Positions 17,397 through 28,700 of a stretch of DNA of 64,000 bases are shown here, in pieces. The position numbers were made by a program, and so were the translations under genes. Numbering within the stretch: the stretch's first letter is position 1; each line of letters starts with the position of its first letter. Below the pieces are notes generated by a model. The model was given only the letters and a program-made list of their open reading frames with translations, had not been told where the DNA came from and searched no databases. Source of the DNA: Acinetobacter pittii ATCC 19004 = CIP 70.29. GTDB taxonomy: Bacteria; Pseudomonadota; Gammaproteobacteria; Pseudomonadales; Moraxellaceae. The stretch is from positions 149,969-213,968 of the forward strand of contig NZ_KB849786.1 of the NCBI RefSeq assembly GCF_000369045.1. The letters run 5' to 3'.

Positions 17397-19445
17397 TTGA
17401 AATCTATTTTACTTAAAAGTGCTCTTACGATTGCACTTATGACTTCTGCTAATTTGGTACGTGCGGAATTAGTAACAAATTCTCAAATCAAAAAAATATC
17501 AGGTATAGATCAACAATATATTGATTCCTCTATTAATGAAAAGAACGATTTTTATTCACATGTAAATGGTATTTGGTTAAAAAATACTGAAATCCCAGCT
17601 GATAAAGCAAGTTGGGGAGCTTTTAATCAGCTCCGTGAGTTATCAATCAGCCAAGTACATGAAATTGTAGAAGAGCTCTCTGGTCAAAAGTGGGTGGATG
17701 GTAGTTTAGAGCAAAAAGTAGCTACTCTATATGCTAGCTTTATGGATGAAAAAAGTATTGAGAAGCAAGGTATTAGTCCTCTAAAAAATGAGATAAATCA
17801 AATTGATAAATTGAAAAATAAGAATAAAATTGCAATTTTAATGGCACATTTTGCTCGTATTGATGTCAATAGCCCAATCCGTCTAAGCATTGAACAGGAT
17901 ATGAAACAATCTACTGAAATGGTGGCTGGTTTGGAGCAAAGTGGTCTGGGTCTACCTGACCGTGATTATTATTTGAAAGATGATAAAAAATTTATTGAAA
18001 CTCGTGCACAGTATTTAAAGTATATTGAAAAAACTTTAACACTTGCTGGAGACTCGCAAGCAGCACAACATGCTCAGGAAATTTTAAAACTTGAAACTCA
18101 GTTGGCAAAAATACAATGGAGTAATGTACAAAATCGTAATCTTGCAAAACGCTACAATAAATACAAAATCAAAGATTTATATAAACTAACACCTGTATTT
18201 GATTGGCAAGGTTATCTAACAGCAACTGAATTAAAAGGAAAAATTGATACTATTCAGGTAAATCAGCCAGACTACTTTCAGGGCTTAAATACAATTATTC
18301 AAGATACACCCTTAGATATATGGAAAGCTTATTTTAAATTGCATTTGATAAATAATTTTTCTCCATTACTAAATAGCGCTTTTGTAAATAATAAATTTGA
18401 TTTTTATAACAAGACACTTCGAGATATTACTGAACAAGAAGCGCGTTGGAAGCGTGGTGTACAGCTTGTTGATAAGGTTCTGGGAGATGGTATTGGCAAA
18501 CTTTATGTTGAAAAATACTTTCCTGCTGAGAAAAAACAACAGATAGAATTATTGGTACAAAATCTGATTCGTGCTTATGACCAAAGCATTACAGAATTGG
18601 ACTGGATGAGTCCTGCGACGAAAATACAAGCTCGTAAAAAGCTTTCTCACATGTCAATAAAGATCGGGTATCCAAAAAAGTGGCGTGATTATTCTGGTCT
18701 GCACATCGCTAAAAATGATTTAGTTGGAAATATAATTCGTGCAAGTGAGTTTAGATACCAATATGAACTTAATAAATTGGGTAAGCCGGTTGATCGTGAT
18801 GAATGGTATATGAAACCACAAACGGTGAATGCTTATTACAATCCATCATTGAATGAAATTGTATTTCCAGCAGCGATATTACAACCGCCTTTTTTTAATA
18901 TAAACGCAGATGATGCAGTGAACTATGGTGGTATAGGTGCTGTGATTGGCCATGAAATTAGTCATGGCTTTGATGATCAGGGTAGTCAGTTTGATGAATT
19001 GGGCAATATGAGAAACTGGTGGAATGCTGAAGATCATCAGCATTTTAAAGCTAAAACACAAGCGTTGATTGAACAATATAACCGTTATGAACCGATTGCT
19101 GGTTATCATGTTAATGGTGAATTAACATTAGGTGAAAACATTGCAGATAACTCTGGGTTAGCAATTGCCTATAAGGCTTACCAAATTGCACTAGGCGGTA
19201 AGCCAGCTCCTGTAATTGATGGACAGACTGGGGAGCAACGTTTTTATATGGGATGGGCTCAAGTTTGGCGTGCGAAAACCCGCGAAGCTCAAGCGATTAT
19301 CTATTTAAAAACAGATCCTCACTCTCCTGATAAAGTACGTGGCAATGGAGCTTTAATGAATCAAAAACCATTTTATGAGGCTTTTAAAATAAACGAAGAT
19401 GATCAGATGTATTTACCACCAGAGAAGCGGGTAACTATTTGGTGA
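17397..19445 (+). CDS. M13-family zinc metallopeptidase (PepO/neprilysin-like), exported
   Basis: A 682-residue M13 peptidase starting with TTG. The first about 23 residues form a signal peptide ending VRA. The zinc site reads HEISH at about 519-523, with the third ligand in GENIADNSG (Glu about 580, Asp about 584), and the NAYYNP substrate motif lies near residue 480. M13 enzymes cleave small peptides outside the cytoplasm. The TTG start is supported by a GAGG-type ribosome binding site and the need for a complete signal peptide. It is monocistronic with a terminator right after the stop. Confidence 0.9.
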   Translation: MKSILLKSALTIALMTSANLVRAELVTNSQIKKISGIDQQYIDSSINEKNDFYSHVNGIWLKNTEIPADKASWGAFNQLRELSISQVHEIVEELSGQKWVDGSLEQKVATLYASFMDEKSIEKQGISPLKNEINQIDKLKNKNKIAILMAHFARIDVNSPIRLSIEQDMKQSTEMVAGLEQSGLGLPDRDYYLKDDKKFIETRAQYLKYIEKTLTLAGDSQAAQHAQEILKLETQLAKIQWSNVQNRNLAKRYNKYKIKDLYKLTPVFDWQGYLTATELKGKIDTIQVNQPDYFQGLNTIIQDTPLDIWKAYFKLHLINNFSPLLNSAFVNNKFDFYNKTLRDITEQEARWKRGVQLVDKVLGDGIGKLYVEKYFPAEKKQQIELLVQNLIRAYDQSITELDWMSPATKIQARKKLSHMSIKIGYPKKWRDYSGLHIAKNDLVGNIIRASEFRYQYELNKLGKPVDRDEWYMKPQTVNAYYNPSLNEIVFPAAILQPPFFNINADDAVNYGGIGAVIGHEISHGFDDQGSQFDELGNMRNWWNAEDHQHFKAKTQALIEQYNRYEPIAGYHVNGELTLGENIADNSGLAIAYKAYQIALGGKPAPVIDGQTGEQRFYMGWAQVWRAKTREAQAIIYLKTDPHSPDKVRGNGALMNQKPFYEAFKINEDDQMYLPPEKRVTIW

Positions 19446-19450
19446 TTAAG

Positions 19451-19476
19451 AAAACCCGCGAAAGCGGGTTTTTTTA
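19451..19476. terminator. Bidirectional terminator after the M13 peptidase gene
   Basis: Stem AACCCGC/GCGGGTT with a GAAA tetraloop and A/T runs on both sides, lying between convergent genes and able to serve both. Confidence 0.9.
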
Positions 19477-19487
19477 TAAGTATTGGA

Positions 19488-20237
19488 TTAGTGCGTTGCA
19501 TTATAAAAATTAAGGATAGGGCCAACTAAAGATTGTTGGGATTTATCTAACGTGACTTGAATTTCTTTATAGTTAAACGTGTCTTCATCATAATATTTAG
19601 CAATACCATGGGTTTTATTGTTCACTTGTGGAATTTGATAACTAAAAAAAGCCACTTTTTTAGAAGGGTGAACAATATTGATGAGTTTTTTAGGATCTTT
19701 AAATCCGCCAAATTCATTTTCCAGACTTTCTTTTAATAGCTGGGGAAAGTAAAGCGTTGCATTTGGTAATCCACACCCAACGCAAAAAGAAGAGTCATAA
19801 AGCTTAATCGCTTGCTTTTGATCTGGACTCATTATTAGAGCAAAACCAGTTCCATTTGCCCCTGCATTTGCTTGAACATCTTGCCAGTTACGTGGAACAA
19901 GTACTAAACCTGTTTCAGGTAATGCAAGAAGCTTGAGTTGTTTGGCGTGTTGAGCATCGAGTTTGAAATTAAAACGGCAGCTTTTGTGGGTGCACGTTTC
20001 AAAGTCTTTAAGTAAATCATTCTCTGTAGGACTTTGTGCTGTAACACCATAAAACGGAACTGTATTACCGTTTAAAAATTTTGCCTCTCCTAGAGGGTAG
20101 AACTGATTGTCTGCTTTGCGGGTTGCAGCAGAGCTATAAAATTTGGGGAAATGGGGAGTAAAGCTTTTTACTTCTGCATAAGCAGGTGAAGGTAGACAGG
20201 TAAATGCAGTAAATAATAAAAAATTCAGTTTTTTCAT
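19488..20237 (-). CDS. DUF4850-type exported protein of unknown function
   Basis: A 249-residue protein with a clear signal peptide (MKKLNFLLFTAF..., cleavage after AYA near residue 22). The mature part has two cysteine pairs, TCTHKSC near 82-88 and FCVGCG near 151-156, that could form disulfides in the periplasm. The sequence pattern fits DUF4850, a family seen mainly in Acinetobacter and relatives with no known function. It is convergent with the M13 peptidase gene and divergent from the next exported protein. Confidence 0.7.
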   Translation of the reverse strand: MKKLNFLLFTAFTCLPSPAYAEVKSFTPHFPKFYSSAATRKADNQFYPLGEAKFLNGNTVPFYGVTAQSPTENDLLKDFETCTHKSCRFNFKLDAQHAKQLKLLALPETGLVLVPRNWQDVQANAGANGTGFALIMSPDQKQAIKLYDSSFCVGCGLPNATLYFPQLLKESLENEFGGFKDPKKLINIVHPSKKVAFFSYQIPQVNNKTHGIAKYYDEDTFNYKEIQVTLDKSQQSLVGPILNFYNATH

Positions 20238-20361
20238 TTTTAGTAAGTAATCAATTTAAATCTTATATAAATCTAGCATATTCTTTTAAACTAGACGGTA
20301 ACTCAAAATTTAACACTATTGTTAACTTCATAATAAAACAGACTTATAGAGATATGAAATA

Positions 20362-21429
20362 ATGAAAAATATGCTTTCAATTTGCTGTTTGGCAGTAATG
20401 AGTTCTTATAGTTTTGCTCAAGAAATCAAAGGTATTTCATTTTCACACCAAGAGTGGGAAATCTCGTGTAGCAATACGGGTACATGTAAAGCCGCAGGCT
20501 ATCAAAGTGAAGAAAATGGTGATAATCCAGCATCACTTTTATTGGTGCGTAAAGCAGGGCCAAAACAAGCTGTGCAAGCTGAATTTGCTTTATCAGACTA
20601 TGAACAAAGCATGCCAGCCAATCAGCTTAAAAATATTCATTTTTATATAAATGGCAAAGATTTAGGCGCTGTGACTGTAGATGGTACTGAGTTACCACTT
20701 ATGGGTAAACTCAACAGCTCGCAAGTCAATGCTGTACTACAGCAATCCAAACAGAAGACTGAAATTGTATTTAAAAATGCACAGCATGAATGGAAAATTT
20801 CCGATGCTGGAATGACCGCTGTGTTATTAAAAATGGATGATTTTCAGAAGCGTATCGGAACTGTTAGTGCTTTGGTTAAAAAGGGCAATGCCAATGAAAC
20901 CAAAGTGCTTATGCCTGAGCCAAAACTACTTGTTAAACGCATTAAAACTACAGTCAAACCTTATTTAACGCTACAACTGAAAAGCAAGCAGTATCAAGCA
21001 ATACACCGTAGTTTGATGGCTGCTAAACCGAATCAGAAAGAAGACGGCTTTTGTGAAGGTGTTTATGGGGGTAATAGCGATGGAGCTGAACCACAGAAAA
21101 TTGAGCTATATAAACTAACCAATAAGAAAGTTCTGGCGACTACATTGTGTTGGAGAGGGGCTTATAACGAAGGGTATGGAGCATGGGTACTCGATGAGTC
21201 TTTAAATGGTAAAGCGACGTTTGTGACTGAATCCGCTTCAGATTTTGATAGCGGTATGATCAGCAGTGCTCAAAAGGGACGAGGCATTGGAGATTGCTGG
21301 GCAAGTGAAGAATGGGTATGGGACGGCAAGAGTTTTGTACATACCAAGGATATGTGGACGGGTATGTGTAAAGGCTTGGCAGCAGGTGGGGTGTGGGAAC
21401 TTGATCGAATACAGTCTGTGGTGAAATAA
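20362..21429 (+). CDS. DUF1176-family exported protein
   Basis: A 355-residue protein with a signal peptide ending about SFA (residue 19). The mature protein has the DUF1176 pattern: KGISFSHQEWEISCSNTG-type N-terminal stretch, a central GDNPASLLL segment, and a C-terminal domain with paired cysteines near GDCWASEEWVW. Its role is unknown; the fold suggests a periplasmic or outer-membrane protein. It follows the divergent DUF4850 gene and precedes another exported protein by 83 bases. Confidence 0.75.
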   Translation: MKNMLSICCLAVMSSYSFAQEIKGISFSHQEWEISCSNTGTCKAAGYQSEENGDNPASLLLVRKAGPKQAVQAEFALSDYEQSMPANQLKNIHFYINGKDLGAVTVDGTELPLMGKLNSSQVNAVLQQSKQKTEIVFKNAQHEWKISDAGMTAVLLKMDDFQKRIGTVSALVKKGNANETKVLMPEPKLLVKRIKTTVKPYLTLQLKSKQYQAIHRSLMAAKPNQKEDGFCEGVYGGNSDGAEPQKIELYKLTNKKVLATTLCWRGAYNEGYGAWVLDESLNGKATFVTESASDFDSGMISSAQKGRGIGDCWASEEWVWDGKSFVHTKDMWTGMCKGLAAGGVWELDRIQSVVK

Positions 21430-21512
21430 GTATTTTGCGGTTACATAGTCATAACAGGGAACTTTAGTGACTCTGTGATAAAAAGAACAGATTGTTTATT
21501 GGAGCCAGACCT

Positions 21513-22031
21513 ATGTCACATCATCTTTACGCTATTGCTCGCCGTAAGTTTTCACATCTGAGCCGTTCAATATGTGTAGCGGCTGCTGTGTTGGGGACTA
21601 CTCAAATTGCGATGGCTGGCCCAACGGTTGATCAGTTAAGTGACTGTTTAGTTAAGGCTACAACGGCTTCAGACAAAACTACTGTACTTCAATGGACCTT
21701 TACGGCTTTAGCAGCTCATCCAGATTTAAAAGCATTTAGTAATGTAACGCCCGAGCAAAAAGATCAGTTGGACCAAAAACTGGCACAGGTTTTACAACGT
21801 GTGATTGTGGAGCAATGTTCTACCCAAACTAAAGCTGTGATTCAGGCTGAAGGTGTGAAGGCTGTTGGAGAGGCATTTCAACAGTTAGGTCAAAGTGCGG
21901 GTGAAGATATTGTTAAAGACCCAGCCGTTAAACAACAGTTACAAGGTACATTGCGTTATATCGATTTAAATAAATTAGTGACGACGTTTTTAACACCAGA
22001 AATTTGGAATAAATTAGGAATTACAAGATAA
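21513..22031 (+). CDS. Exported hypothetical protein
   Basis: A 172-residue protein. I chose the ATG at 21513 because a GGAG ribosome binding site sits eight bases upstream; a TTG at 21492 is in frame but poorly placed. The N-terminal 35 residues look like a signal peptide ending at MAG or shortly before. Two cysteines (about 43 and 105) could pair. I recognise no domain. It is the third exported protein of unknown function in a row. Confidence 0.7.
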   Translation: MSHHLYAIARRKFSHLSRSICVAAAVLGTTQIAMAGPTVDQLSDCLVKATTASDKTTVLQWTFTALAAHPDLKAFSNVTPEQKDQLDQKLAQVLQRVIVEQCSTQTKAVIQAEGVKAVGEAFQQLGQSAGEDIVKDPAVKQQLQGTLRYIDLNKLVTTFLTPEIWNKLGITR

Positions 22032-22053
22032 AAATCTAGTTTTCTATTTTAGT

Positions 22054-22086
22054 AATAAAGCCTGCGATCTAAATGCAGGCTTTATT
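22054..22086. terminator. Bidirectional terminator
   Basis: Twelve-base stem AATAAAGCCTGC/GCAGGCTTTATT between the convergent exported protein and DJ-1/PfpI genes. Confidence 0.85.
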
Positions 22087-22109
22087 GTATTTAGTATAAA
22101 GAGATCTTT

Positions 22110-22688
22110 TTAGATCGCAATTGTAGCCCCTAAAACTTTCACAAATTGAGCTAACCAAGCTGGATGTGCAGGCCAAGCAGGTGCAGTCACCAAATGTCCA
22201 TCTGTAACGGCTTCAGTCACAGCAATATCTGCGTATTGTCCACCTGCCAATTTTACTTCGGCAGCACATGCTGGATAAGCGGAGCAGAGGCGACCTTGTA
22301 ATACATCTGCCGCTGCGAGTAACTGAGCGCCATGGCATACGGCTGCTATTGGTTTTTTCACTCGATCAAACTCATGTACAATTTCGATAACACGATCATT
22401 CATACGCAAATACTCGGGTGCACGGCCACCCGGAATAACTAGACCTACATAGTCTTCGGTATTAACGGCATCAAAATCATAATTAATGGCAAAGTTGTGG
22501 CCACGTTTTTCGCTATAAGTTTGTTCACCTTCAAAATCATGAATAGCCGTTGCAATATGGTCGCCGTTCTTTTTATTTGGGCAAACAGCATGCACTGTAT
22601 AACCTAAACCTGTTAAGAACTGAAATGGAACTATAGTTTCATAATCTTCAGCATAGTCACCGACCAACATTAAAATCTTTTTAGACAT
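22110..22688 (-). CDS. DJ-1/PfpI-family protein
   Basis: A 192-residue class I glutamine-amidotransferase-fold protein. The nucleophile elbow AVCHGAQ (Cys about 118) and [10 protein letters not shown] near residue 86 are diagnostic, and Glu 14 or 17 can act as the family's acidic partner. Members act as glyoxalases or deglycases, chaperones or proteases, and which applies here cannot be read from sequence. It stands alone, between a shared terminator and the gatB end. Confidence 0.88.
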   Translation of the reverse strand: MSKKILMLVGDYAEDYETIVPFQFLTGLGYTVHAVCPNKKNGDHIATAIHDFEGEQTYSEKRGHNFAINYDFDAVNTEDYVGLVIPGGRAPEYLRMNDRVIEIVHEFDRVKKPIAAVCHGAQLLAAADVLQGRLCSAYPACAAEVKLAGGQYADIAVTEAVTDGHLVTAPAWPAHPAWLAQFVKVLGATIAI

Positions 22689-22810
22689 GATTTTATCTCT
22701 CTTTTTAAAATATAAGTTATCTAAATTCTTAATTTAAATTAGCACAGTCACTGAGTAATTTTTTAGGAAAAAAGTGCATTCTTTAGTCGAAGGATGCTTT
22801 AGACGGATAT

Positions 22811-22839
22811 AAAAAAGCCCCGATAAATCGAGGCTTTTT
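22811..22839 (-). terminator. Terminator of gatCAB
   Basis: Stem AAAAAGCC(C)CGAT/ATCG(A)GGCTTTTT, 20 bases past the gatB stop on the minus strand. Confidence 0.9.
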
Positions 22840-22858
22840 CTTGAGTTGACTAATGAAA

Positions 22859-24328
22859 TCAGCCAATCAACTTCTTCATTAATTCATTTACTTGAGCAGG
22901 GTTAGCTTTACCCTTAGAAGCTTTCATGACTTGACCCACAAGACCGTTAAAAGCTTTTTCTTTACCAGACTTATACTCTTCAACCATTTTTTCATTGGCT
23001 GCAAGTACTTCTTTAATGATTGCTTCAATTGCACCTGTGTCAGTTTCTTGCTTTAAACCTTTTTCAGCAATGATGTCATCGGCAGATTTACCTTCCGATT
23101 CCCACATAAAGCCAAAGACTTGTTTAGCAATCTTACCGCTAATGGTGTTGTCAATAATGCGTGCAATCATGCCGCCAAGTTGTTCAGCAGAAACAGGAGA
23201 GTCTGCTAAGTCTAGGCCTGCTTTGTTTAACGCACCTGAGAATTCACCCATTACCCAGTTTGCAGATACTTTACCTTGCTTCGCACCGCCAGCAGCAGCT
23301 ACAACAGCTTCATAGAAGTCCGCCATTTCGCGTGAGAGCGTAAGTACATGTGCATCGTACTCAGTTACACCAAAGTCTGCGATAAAGCGCGCACGGCGTG
23401 CAGCAGGGAGCTCTGGAAGCGCAGCACGAGCAGCCTCAATTTGCTCATCAGCAATAATTACTGGTAATAAGTCTGGATCAGGGAAGTAACGGTAATCGTT
23501 TGCTTCTTCTTTAGAACGCATAGAACGCGTTTCCATTTTGTTTGGATCGAACAAACGAGTTTCTTGGTCGATACTTCCACCGTATTCCAAAATTTCCATT
23601 TGGCGTTCAATTTCAACATTGATTGCTTGCTCAATGAAACGGAATGAGTTGAGGTTTTTAAGCTCACAGCGCGTACCAAAAGGTTGGCCCGGACGGCGTA
23701 AAGACACGTTACAGTCCGCACGGAATGAACCTTCAGCCATGTTACCGTCAGAAATACCTAACCAACGTACTAATGTGTGAATCGCTTTAATGTAAGCAAC
23801 AGCTTCTTCAACTGAACGCATGTCAGGTTCAGAAACGATTTCAAGTAAAGGTGTACCAGCACGGTTTAAGTCAATGCCAGACATACCTTCAAATTGGTCA
23901 TGTACAGACTTACCAGCATCTTCTTCAAGGTGAGCACGAGTTACGCCAATGCGTTTTGTTGTGCCATCTTCAAGCTGGATATCAATGTGGCCTAAGCCAA
24001 CAATTGGGTTATCCATTTGGCTAATTTGGTAGCCTTTTGGCGAGTCAGGGTAGAAGTAGTTTTTACGTGCAAACACAGATGCTTGGTCGATGTATGCATC
24101 AATACCCAAACCAAAGCGGATAGCAAGATCAACCACTTTTTCATTCAAAACAGGGAGTACACCCGGCATAGCCAAGTCGACAAGGCTTGCTTGTGTGTTT
24201 GGGTCTTGACCAAATTCAGTTGATGAACCTGAGAAAATTTTAGAATTGGTTGCAAGCTGAGTGTGAATCTCGATACCAATAACGACTTCCCAACCGTCAA
24301 TCAATTTCAACTTTTGAGCTTCAGCCAT
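22859..24328 (-). CDS. gatB: Asp-tRNA(Asn)/Glu-tRNA(Gln) amidotransferase subunit B
   Basis: A 489-residue GatB with the N-terminal [13 protein letters not shown] stretch, the kinase-type cradle motifs ([16 protein letters not shown] near 85, DCNVSLRR near 205) and the C-terminal YqeY-like helical tail from about 340. It phosphorylates the mischarged Glu or Asp on tRNA and receives ammonia from GatA. Its ATG shares one base with the stop of gatA (TAATG), which shows translational coupling. Length matches the family. Confidence 0.97.
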   Translation of the reverse strand: MAEAQKLKLIDGWEVVIGIEIHTQLATNSKIFSGSSTEFGQDPNTQASLVDLAMPGVLPVLNEKVVDLAIRFGLGIDAYIDQASVFARKNYFYPDSPKGYQISQMDNPIVGLGHIDIQLEDGTTKRIGVTRAHLEEDAGKSVHDQFEGMSGIDLNRAGTPLLEIVSEPDMRSVEEAVAYIKAIHTLVRWLGISDGNMAEGSFRADCNVSLRRPGQPFGTRCELKNLNSFRFIEQAINVEIERQMEILEYGGSIDQETRLFDPNKMETRSMRSKEEANDYRYFPDPDLLPVIIADEQIEAARAALPELPAARRARFIADFGVTEYDAHVLTLSREMADFYEAVVAAAGGAKQGKVSANWVMGEFSGALNKAGLDLADSPVSAEQLGGMIARIIDNTISGKIAKQVFGFMWESEGKSADDIIAEKGLKQETDTGAIEAIIKEVLAANEKMVEEYKSGKEKAFNGLVGQVMKASKGKANPAQVNELMKKLIG

Positions 24329-25806
24329 TATGCATTCTCCTCAGCAATTGCCGCACGTTGAGTATGGAAATCGGTATTTTGTTGGTATTGATGAACAATC
24401 GACAACAATTGTGATTCTGACCAGTAGTTACCAATTAATTGTAGGCCTACAGGTAAGCTGTCTTTATCAAAACCAACAGGAGCATTAATCGCTGGTAAGC
24501 CTGCTAAGTTCACTGCAAGGGTATAGATATCGCCTAAATACATTTCAGTTGGGCTTAAGTTCGCACCAATTTTATATGCAGTTGTTGGCGCAGCAGGAGC
24601 AGCAATCACATCCACATTCTCAAATGCTTTTAAGAAGTCTTGTTGAATCAAACGACGTACTTTTTGAGCTTTTACATAGTAGGCATCGTAATAACCCGCA
24701 GAAAGCGCATAAGTACCAATGAGAATACGACGTTGAACTTCTGGACCGAAACCTTCTGAACGAGAGCGTTTGTAAAGATCCATCAAATCAGCTGGGTTTT
24801 CACAGCGGTAGCCATAGCGAACGCCGTCATAACGAGACAAGTTAGATGATGCTTCCGCAGGCGCGATGAGGTAATACGTTGGAACATAGGCTTCAGTCAT
24901 GTTGAGGTCGATCTCAACAAGCGTTGCACCCATTTCTTCAAGCTTTTTCAATGATTCTTCAACACGAGCTTTTACGTCGGCATCTAAACCTGCAACGTTA
25001 AAGTACTGTTTAGGAATACCAATGCGTAGACCTTTTACAGATGTGTTGTTTAAGTTTGCAACGTAGTCATCAACTTCTTTTTTAACCGAAGTCGAGTCTT
25101 TTGCATCGTGACCCGCAATTACATTCATTAAGTAAGCACAGTCTTCAGCAGAGCGTGCCATTGGCCCCGCTTGGTCTAAAGATGATGCATAAGCAATGAT
25201 CCCGAAACGAGATACACGACCATAGGTTGGTTTTAAGCCCGTTAAGCCACAGAATGATGCAGGTTGACGAATTGAGCCACCTGTATCAGTACCTGTAGCA
25301 AAAGGTGCTAAATCAGCCGCTACAGCCGCAGCAGAACCACCTGATGAGCCACCAGGAACGTGGTCAAGCGCCCATGGGTTGCTTGTTGCGCCAACATATG
25401 AGCTTTCAGAAGTTGAACCCATTGCAAACTCGTCCATGTTCACTTTACCTAAAGTGACAAGACCAGCTGCTTTAGTTTTTTCAACAACAGTTGCATCGTA
25501 AGGAGAGATGAAGTTGTCTAGTATTTTTGAACCGGCAGTTGTTTTAATGCCTTTGGTACAAAAGATATCTTTATGCGCAAGAGGAATACCCGTTAAAGCG
25601 GTTGCATTACCTGCTTTTAATGCAGCATCGGCAGCGTCGGCTTCAGCAAGCGCTTGTTCAGGCGTAACCGTCACGTAGCTTTTTACCAGTGGGTCAATTT
25701 TAGCAATACGTTTTAAATAGTGTTCAGTCAGTTCGCGAGATGAAAACTTCGCTTGGCTTAAGCCCTCAGCAAGTTCACGAATTGATAAGCGATGTAAATC
25801 AGTCAT
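24328..25806 (-). CDS. gatA: Asp-tRNA(Asn)/Glu-tRNA(Gln) amidotransferase subunit A
   Basis: A 492-residue amidase-signature protein with the Ser-cisSer-Lys site: lysine in [11 protein letters not shown] near residue 78 and the glycine-serine-rich [12 protein letters not shown] near 155. It hydrolyses glutamine and channels the ammonia to GatB. It is the middle gene of gatC-gatA-gatB on the minus strand. Confidence 0.97.
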   Translation of the reverse strand: MTDLHRLSIRELAEGLSQAKFSSRELTEHYLKRIAKIDPLVKSYVTVTPEQALAEADAADAALKAGNATALTGIPLAHKDIFCTKGIKTTAGSKILDNFISPYDATVVEKTKAAGLVTLGKVNMDEFAMGSTSESSYVGATSNPWALDHVPGGSSGGSAAAVAADLAPFATGTDTGGSIRQPASFCGLTGLKPTYGRVSRFGIIAYASSLDQAGPMARSAEDCAYLMNVIAGHDAKDSTSVKKEVDDYVANLNNTSVKGLRIGIPKQYFNVAGLDADVKARVEESLKKLEEMGATLVEIDLNMTEAYVPTYYLIAPAEASSNLSRYDGVRYGYRCENPADLMDLYKRSRSEGFGPEVQRRILIGTYALSAGYYDAYYVKAQKVRRLIQQDFLKAFENVDVIAAPAAPTTAYKIGANLSPTEMYLGDIYTLAVNLAGLPAINAPVGFDKDSLPVGLQLIGNYWSESQLLSIVHQYQQNTDFHTQRAAIAEENA

Positions 25807-25859
25807 GAGTAAAATTTCTTTACATTCAAAATAGGGAAGATGGGTTAGTTGAGTAAAAG

Positions 25860-26174
25860 TTATTCAATCACGCGAGGAACAAGATACAAACCATCTTGAG
25901 TTGCAGGTGCAACTGCTTGGTATTCATCTCGATGATTGCTTTCAGTTACCACATCAGCACGTAAAGGTTGAGGATTGTCAAAAGGACTTTTCAAAGGTTC
26001 TACGCCTTCCGTATCAATGCCTTTTAAGGTTTCCATCATGCCTAAAATTTTATTTAGACTTTGAGCATATTCAGCAGATTGCGTATCATTGAGCGACAAT
26101 CGAGCAAGATTGGCGATTGCTGAAACTGTTTGTGCATTTAAATCTGCTGAATGCTGTGCATCCGATGTAGACAT
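25860..26174 (-). CDS. gatC: Asp-tRNA(Asn)/Glu-tRNA(Gln) amidotransferase subunit C
   Basis: A 104-residue GatC with the usual ANLARLSL helix near residue 20 and a C-terminal belt ending LVPRVIE. It stabilises GatA and GatB. It is the first gene of the operon and is divergent from mreB across 133 bases that must hold both promoters. Confidence 0.95.
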   Translation of the reverse strand: MSTSDAQHSADLNAQTVSAIANLARLSLNDTQSAEYAQSLNKILGMMETLKGIDTEGVEPLKSPFDNPQPLRADVVTESNHRDEYQAVAPATQDGLYLVPRVIE

Positions 26175-26298
26175 AACATCACCTAATCAGTATTAAAAAT
26201 TTTCAAAATATCGTGCGTTATAATAAGCGATTGACTTGTTCAAATCATCACATTTAGTTTAAAGTTGCCACCTTGCATCCACATGAAAGTTTAACTGA

Positions 26299-27348
<1,050 letters not shown>

Positions 27349-27364
27349 GTTTAAGGATTAGGCG

Positions 27365-28222
27365 GTGCAACCGAATATTTTTTCAAGACAGCCGCCATCT
27401 TTCCGCTCGTTCATTATTGCGGTCATTACATGTTTGGTTGTGCTGTTCTTTGATTGGCGCATGCCTTATGTAATTCAGCCAGCAAGGGATGTCTTGTACG
27501 CTGCATATAACCCAATTTATGCATTGGCTAGTTATCCGGTACTGTCGAGAGAATGGCTGAATCAACAAACAAAATCTGAAGCACAACTGCGTCGTGAAAA
27601 TACCGCGATGCAGGCTGAGCTTTTACAAGCTCAAGTCCGCTTACAGAAGCTTTCTGAACTGTCAGCTGAAAATACCCGTTTACGAGGCCTTCTTGATACA
27701 CCATTAATTATTGATGGTCGTATGGAAATTGCCGAAGTGATTGGGACAGATGCAGACCCATTACGCCATATCATCATTATTAACCGAGGCTCTACGGACC
27801 ATCTAAAGGTCGGTCAAACGGTTCTGGATGATAAGGGGATTATGGGGCAGATTATTAATGTATACCCTCATAGTTCACGTGTGATGTTGTTATCAGATAA
27901 AGAACATTCACTGTCGGTACGTCTTGAGCGTACTGGAATGCGGGCGATTGTTTCTGGTACAGGTGATTTGGGCCGTTTAAAAATGGAATATGTCCCGACC
28001 AGTGCGAATATTCAGGTGGGTGATAAAGTGTTTAGCTCAGGCTTGGGTGAACATTTCCCAGCAGGTTACGCAGTGGGTACAGTGGCCAAAATAAAACGCC
28101 ATAATTCAGGTGAGTTTGCTGAAATTGATGTAACACCATCAGCACAATTAGCAACAGGCCATCATGTAGTTGTACTTTTCTCTGAATCATTAGCGAAGGA
28201 GCAGCCGTATGCCGATCGCTAA
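27365..28222 (+). CDS. mreC: Rod shape-determining protein MreC
   Basis: A 285-residue protein with an N-terminal membrane helix (about 15-33), a coiled coil (about 65-110) and the two periplasmic beta-barrel subdomains of MreC (landmarks IIINRGSTDHLKVGQTV and VFSSGLGEHFPAGYAVG). It starts with GTG 16 bases after mreB and overlaps mreD by 14 bases. It links MreB to the elongation transpeptidases. Confidence 0.97.
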   Translation: MQPNIFSRQPPSFRSFIIAVITCLVVLFFDWRMPYVIQPARDVLYAAYNPIYALASYPVLSREWLNQQTKSEAQLRRENTAMQAELLQAQVRLQKLSELSAENTRLRGLLDTPLIIDGRMEIAEVIGTDADPLRHIIIINRGSTDHLKVGQTVLDDKGIMGQIINVYPHSSRVMLLSDKEHSLSVRLERTGMRAIVSGTGDLGRLKMEYVPTSANIQVGDKVFSSGLGEHFPAGYAVGTVAKIKRHNSGEFAEIDVTPSAQLATGHHVVVLFSESLAKEQPYADR

Positions 28223-28700
28223 ACTTAAACGAGAAAAGCGTAAAGACCCATTATGGGGAATTATTCTCTCCGTTATTGTGGGTTCTGTACTCATGGTTTA
28301 TCCGCTATCTTATGATATTTCAGGATGGCGGCCACTGTTCATGTTAATGATCATGCTATTTTGGGTAGTATGTCAGCCAACATGGTGTGGGGTCTGGTTT
28401 GCATTTGGGATGGGGATTTTTACAGACTTACTGCTTGATGCGCCTTTAGGGCTCAATGCCTTAAGTTTTGTAATTGTGACTTTTCTTACCCGTTTTTTAA
28501 TTCGGGAACGCCGTATTTTAACTTTTGTTAATTTATGGACGATAGCAACGCTGGTCATTATTGCCCATTTAGCATTTATGTGGGTAACACAGACGATGGG
28601 TGGAATTCATTTTTCGATTGCTAGACATTGGCAACCTTTGATGACAAGTATCATCACGTGGCCAGTCGTCTATTATTGTTTGGCAAAATGGCGCATATAG
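28209..28700 (+). CDS. mreD: Rod shape-determining protein MreD
   Basis: A 163-residue integral membrane protein with five or six helices, overlapping mreC at its start and maf at its end. The GIFTDLLLDAPLGLNAL segment near residue 75 is typical of MreD. It completes the elongasome scaffold. Confidence 0.95.
   Translation: MPIAKLKREKRKDPLWGIILSVIVGSVLMVYPLSYDISGWRPLFMLMIMLFWVVCQPTWCGVWFAFGMGIFTDLLLDAPLGLNALSFVIVTFLTRFLIRERRILTFVNLWTIATLVIIAHLAFMWVTQTMGGIHFSIARHWQPLMTSIITWPVVYYCLAKWRI

Noticed and set aside
23538..23780. Plus-strand frame of 80 codons inside gatB
   Set aside because: It lies entirely antisense to a well-supported core gene with no start signal, and its composition mirrors the gatB codon pattern.
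28628..28687. Longer N-terminus for the Maf protein
   Set aside because: The extra 20 residues lie within mreD and are absent from the Maf family, whose conserved start is LASSSPRR.
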